Assembly (NCBI RefSeq): GCF_002835825.1
Contig: NZ_PIZH01000070.1
Coordinates: 1 to 7,699, forward strand
Direction of reading: 5' to 3'
DNA from: Methanoregula sp.
GTDB lineage: Archaea; Halobacteriota; Methanomicrobia; Methanomicrobiales; Methanospirillaceae
DNA: 7,699 nt
The notes beneath the pieces are model-generated. The model was not told the origin of the DNA. It saw only the letters and a program-made list of their open reading frames with translations, and ran no database searches. Position numbers and translations under genes: made by a program. Of this stretch, positions 7,271 to 7,699 are shown piece by piece; positions within the stretch are counted from its first letter, which is position 1, and each line of letters opens with the position of its first letter.

Positions 7271-7550
7271 GGTTGGATCCGTGCAGAATGGAGGTGGAGA
7301 TTGATGTGCATGGTATCTGTTTTTGTTTTCTCTTCGGAATCATAAAGGAATTGTCTTCAGCACGGTACGTTCTCCTGCCATTCACAGCAGAAGAATCGTT
7401 TTTATTCTCCATCAGTTCGCTGCACGTGCAGATGAATTATTGGGATCCCCGTGGTTAGCTGAATCCGGAAATACGGTGAATAATGGGCTTTCAAGTCCCT
7501 TCTATGAGAAAATGATTGTAAATTCTATGAAGATAACATCAGTCCCAAGA
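7271..7550. other. non-coding stretch upstream of the PKD/M50 gene
   Basis: No convincing gene. A + frame open from a TTG at 7323 and a - frame from 7690 lack ribosome binding sites, conserved motifs and normal composition. On the minus strand, CCTTTATGATT (7340-7350) and GAATAAAAACG (7393-7403) are weak TATA-like candidates for the PKD/M50 promoter. GGGCTT and AAGTCCC (7486-7500) can form a small hairpin with one bulge. Nothing else is recognised. Confidence 0.5.
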
Positions 7551-7568
7551 CGCAAAAAAGAATATACC
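7551..7568 (+). promoter_or_regulatory. candidate BRE/TATA pointing at the hairpin cluster
   Basis: GCAAAAAAGAATATACC on the + strand combines an A-rich BRE-like stretch with a TATA-like AATATACC centred near 7564. An archaeal start about 25 bases downstream would fall near 7588-7591, at the base of the first hairpin. A T7 run at 7570-7576 lies between. Read on the minus strand, the A6 here becomes T6, which could instead end a minus-strand transcript of the hairpins, so direction is not settled. Confidence 0.3.
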
Positions 7569-7591
7569 ATTTTTTTCATGAGCAAGGGGTC

Positions 7592-7699
7592 GAAGAACTC
7601 TGATGAGTTCTTCTCCTCTCTCAGGTCAGATGACCTTCGAGAATTCGAAGTTTCGAGGGTTATCAAACCCGAGAAATGAGAAGAATCCATCAGGATTCT
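7592..7699 (+). other. cluster of five hairpins, possible structured RNA or leader (cut by window end)
   Basis: Five perfect inverted repeats lie nearly end to end. H1: GAAGAACTC-TGAT-GAGTTCTTC (7592-7613). H2: AGGTCA-GA-TGACCT (7623-7636). H3: CTTCGA-GAAT-TCGAAG (7635-7650, sharing two bases with H2). H4: GGGTT-ATCA-AACCC (7657-7670), extended by a tandem G-A pair (7655-7656 with 7671-7672) and TTTC/GAAA to 7651-7676. H5: AGAATCC-ATCA-GGATTCT (7682-7699, at the window edge). TTCTTCTC (7608-7615) is also complementary to GAGAAGAA (7678-7685), which would break H1 and H5 and enclose H2-H4. The tandem G-A pairing only makes sense for RNA read from the + strand. No known RNA family is recognised. 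It could be a small RNA, a leader of a gene to the right, or a DNA-level repeat. Confidence 0.4.

Noticed and set aside
7592..7640. C/D box guide RNA, because CTGATGA and CAGATGA resemble C and D box cores
   Set aside because: The TGATGA core is part of a perfect hairpin stem-loop and no properly spaced C, D', C', D set is present.
7323..7679. Possible 118-residue + strand protein from a TTG at 7323
   Set aside because: No Shine-Dalgarno, no recognisable motif, and its last third runs through the hairpin array. More likely non-coding.
7502..7690. Possible 62-residue minus-strand protein
   Set aside because: Overlaps the hairpins, no ribosome binding site, low-complexity composition.
7592..7699. 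CRISPR array
   Set aside because: The hairpins are not one repeated sequence and there are no regular spacers.

Overview
The window looks like chromosomal DNA of a methanogenic archaeon, most likely of the Methanomicrobiales (Methanoregula-like). The clues are a tRNA-Leu gene with no encoded CCA, a ribosome binding site that matches the archaeal 16S tail (AGGTGATC), a very long soluble multi-PAS histidine kinase with an RHDILNQL phosphoacceptor box, and a PKD-domain surface protein fused to a membrane peptidase-like domain. The genus is inferred from protein style, not from a marker gene.

Layout, left to right. Positions 1-51 are the 3' part of tRNA-Leu(CAG), cut by the window edge, followed by a T-run. 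Next come two convergent genes: a SAM-dependent methyltransferase (219-989, +) and a YvbK-like GNAT acetyltransferase (1001-1486, -). A 14-base exact copy of the tRNA 3' end plus its first downstream bases (43-56) recurs at 1693-1706, beyond these two genes. The two copies frame about 1.65 kb in the manner of attachment sites, so the methyltransferase/acetyltransferase pair may be a small island inserted at the tRNA. No integrase is visible.

Positions 1702-5523 (-) encode a 1273-residue REC-GAF-PAS(x5)-histidine kinase. Its stop codon lies inside the right-hand repeat. Its middle is an in-frame tandem duplication of a 286-residue PAS-PAS-coiled-coil unit, about 74% identical between copies by my hand count. 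Upstream of it, 5741-7258 (-) encodes a secreted or membrane protein with a signal peptide, two PKD domains and a site-2-protease-like (M50) membrane domain whose metal-binding motif reads HDFAH instead of HExxH. T-runs and possible TATA boxes suggest that the kinase and the PKD/M50 gene are transcribed separately. No functional link between them can be shown from sequence alone.

The last 440 bases (7259-7699) hold no convincing protein gene. Their final 108 bases contain five consecutive short hairpins, one with a tandem G-A internal loop, and an alternative long-range helix. A possible + strand promoter lies just upstream. This may be the start of an uncharacterised structured RNA or leader and is the least explained part of the window.
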